6,304 bases of DNA, taken from contig CALWMT010000161.1 in the NCBI GenBank assembly GCA_944382045.1, forward strand, positions 1 to 6,304. The letters are read 5' to 3'. The notes below the pieces were generated by a model. That model had not been told where the DNA came from. It searched no databases and was given only the letters and a program-made list of their open reading frames with translations. Below are positions 5,804-6,304 of this stretch, in pieces. Source of the DNA: an uncultured Enterocloster sp. (lineage in GTDB: Bacteria; Bacillota; Clostridia; Lachnospirales; Lachnospiraceae). A program made the translations under genes and the position numbers. Position 1 is the stretch's first letter; each line of letters starts with the position of its first letter.

Positions 5804-5893
5804 TCAAACAACTGCCAGCCTTCTTTTCAAATCACAGACATCATAATTCAAGCTTTTGACTTCCATCTTCAAATTCAGTATATCCAGCTCCAT
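5804..5893 (-). CDS. Possible 29-residue leucine-zipper-like small protein
   Basis: An ATG at 5893, 11 nt after the bioY stop, opens 29 codons ending in TGA, 17 nt before the terminator stem. The residues form an unbroken heptad pattern: I5, V12, V19 and L26 at a positions; L8, L15, L22 and V29 at d positions; Met1 also at d. Beta-branched residues at a and Leu at d are typical of dimeric coiled coils. Polar and charged residues fill most other positions, with a basic KRR at 23-25 and one Cys (C20). The pattern starts at this Met: the same frame is open upstream over the bioY end but without heptads. The ribosome binding site is poor (GAGCGG directly before ATG), so translation might depend on ribosomes leaving bioY. 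I recognise no family. It may be a real microprotein, a relic of a larger coiled-coil gene, or chance. Confidence 0.35.
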   Translation of the reverse strand: MELDILNLKMEVKSLNYDVCDLKRRLAVV

Positions 5894-5904
5894 CCGCTCA
5901 TTTC

Positions 5905-6304
5905 TTAAAATCCCCGCACCGCTCTCCCCAGCCGCCTGGACAGCATCACCGCCAGCCCCAGCTTAATCATATCGGGAATGATAAAGGGGACGACGCACCA
6001 GCTAAGCGCCGCTGCGATTCCCACTGCGCCGGCTGTCCGGGCATAGACAAACAAAAACCAGGCTGTCCCGACGGCGTAGAGAACCGCCAAGCCCAAAAAC
6101 AGAGCCGCCCTTTTGACCCATAGCCTTCTTCCAAAAACCTCTGTGACAAGCCAGTAAATCAGCCCTGTCAGGATAAAGCCTGCAATGTACCCGCCCGTGC
6201 TTCCAAGGAGTACGCCCAGCCCGGATGTAAACTGGGCAAACACCGGCATTCCCACAGCTCCCAGAAGCACATACACAAGGATGGAGCCTGTGCCCCGCCT
6301 GCCG
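5905..6304 (-). CDS. bioY: Biotin transporter BioY, C-terminal part (5' end beyond window)
   Basis: BioY is the membrane S component that binds biotin in energy-coupling factor (ECF) transporters, working with EcfT and two EcfA ATPases. The frame is open to the right edge, giving 132 C-terminal residues of a protein usually near 180-200. The run RRGTGSILVYVLLGAVGMPVF, then FTSGLGVLLGSTGGYIAGF, matches the conserved BioY core, where G-x-TGGY-x-x-GF is characteristic. Further hydrophobic segments follow (LTGLIYWLVTEVF, ALFLGLAVLYAVGTAWFLFV and ALSWCVVPFIIPDMIKLGLAVML). The protein ends with a basic tail (SRRLGRAVRGF). A GTG at 6276 lies inside the conserved region and is not a plausible start. 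No BirA operator or transporter ATPase gene is visible, since the promoter side is outside the window. The downstream terminator at 5756-5786 closes the unit. Confidence 0.88.
   Translation of the reverse strand, partial: GRRGTGSILVYVLLGAVGMPVFAQFTSGLGVLLGSTGGYIAGFILTGLIYWLVTEVFGRRLWVKRAALFLGLAVLYAVGTAWFLFVYARTAGAVGIAAALSWCVVPFIIPDMIKLGLAVMLSRRLGRAVRGF

Noticed and set aside
5616..5807. Minus-strand ORF of 63 codons in the bioY-miaB gap
   Set aside because: It would read through the strong terminator (5756-5786), the miaB promoter and the leader hairpin, so it is unlikely to be coding.
5905..6276. BioY as a complete 123-residue protein starting at GTG 6276
   Set aside because: The frame stays open to the window edge with BioY-like residues (RRGTGSILVY) upstream, so the gene is cut by the window.

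Overview
The window looks like chromosomal DNA of a member of the Bacillota, class Clostridia, most likely a Lachnospiraceae gut anaerobe. The pointers are a clostridial-type MiaB N-terminus (motif PARQYYFM), a MutS ending in a QLSFF clamp-binding motif, an ECF-type BioY, strong AGGAGG-like ribosome binding sites, and a left-edge fragment that resembles a small protein family I know from Lachnospiraceae. This assignment is inference; no search was run.

Everything convincing lies on the minus strand, so the window reads from right to left. At the right edge is the C-terminal part of bioY (biotin uptake S component). It is followed by a possible 29-codon leucine-zipper-like mini-ORF and a strong intrinsic terminator (5756-5786). 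A near-consensus promoter (TTGCCT-N17-TATAAT, 5674-5702) then starts a new transcription unit. Its leader carries a perfect 9-bp hairpin and a tandemly duplicated ribosome binding site ahead of miaB. miaB is followed after 45 nt by mutS, which has a TTG start, and mutS is joined to trmD by an ATGA stop/start overlap. A long imperfect hairpin just after trmD probably ends this unit. The left 380 nt hold two more promoter-like sites, a weak second terminator-like hairpin, a pair of TTCGAA palindromes and the start of what appears to be an internally deleted remnant gene that runs off the window.

MiaB and TrmD both modify tRNA position 37, next to the anticodon: MiaB adds the 2-methylthio group to i6A37 and TrmD makes m1G37. 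Both modifications protect the reading frame. MutS, the mismatch sensor of DNA repair, sits between them. The miaB-mutS pair is common in Firmicutes and is normally followed by mutL. Here trmD takes that place, away from its usual rpsP-rimM-trmD-rplS ribosomal operon, and it carries a tail of about 70 residues.

I see no CRISPR array, insertion sequence, rRNA or tRNA, and no exotic defence system. The points of interest are the trmD relocation and tail, the zipper mini-ORF, the miaB leader and the left-edge gene remnant.
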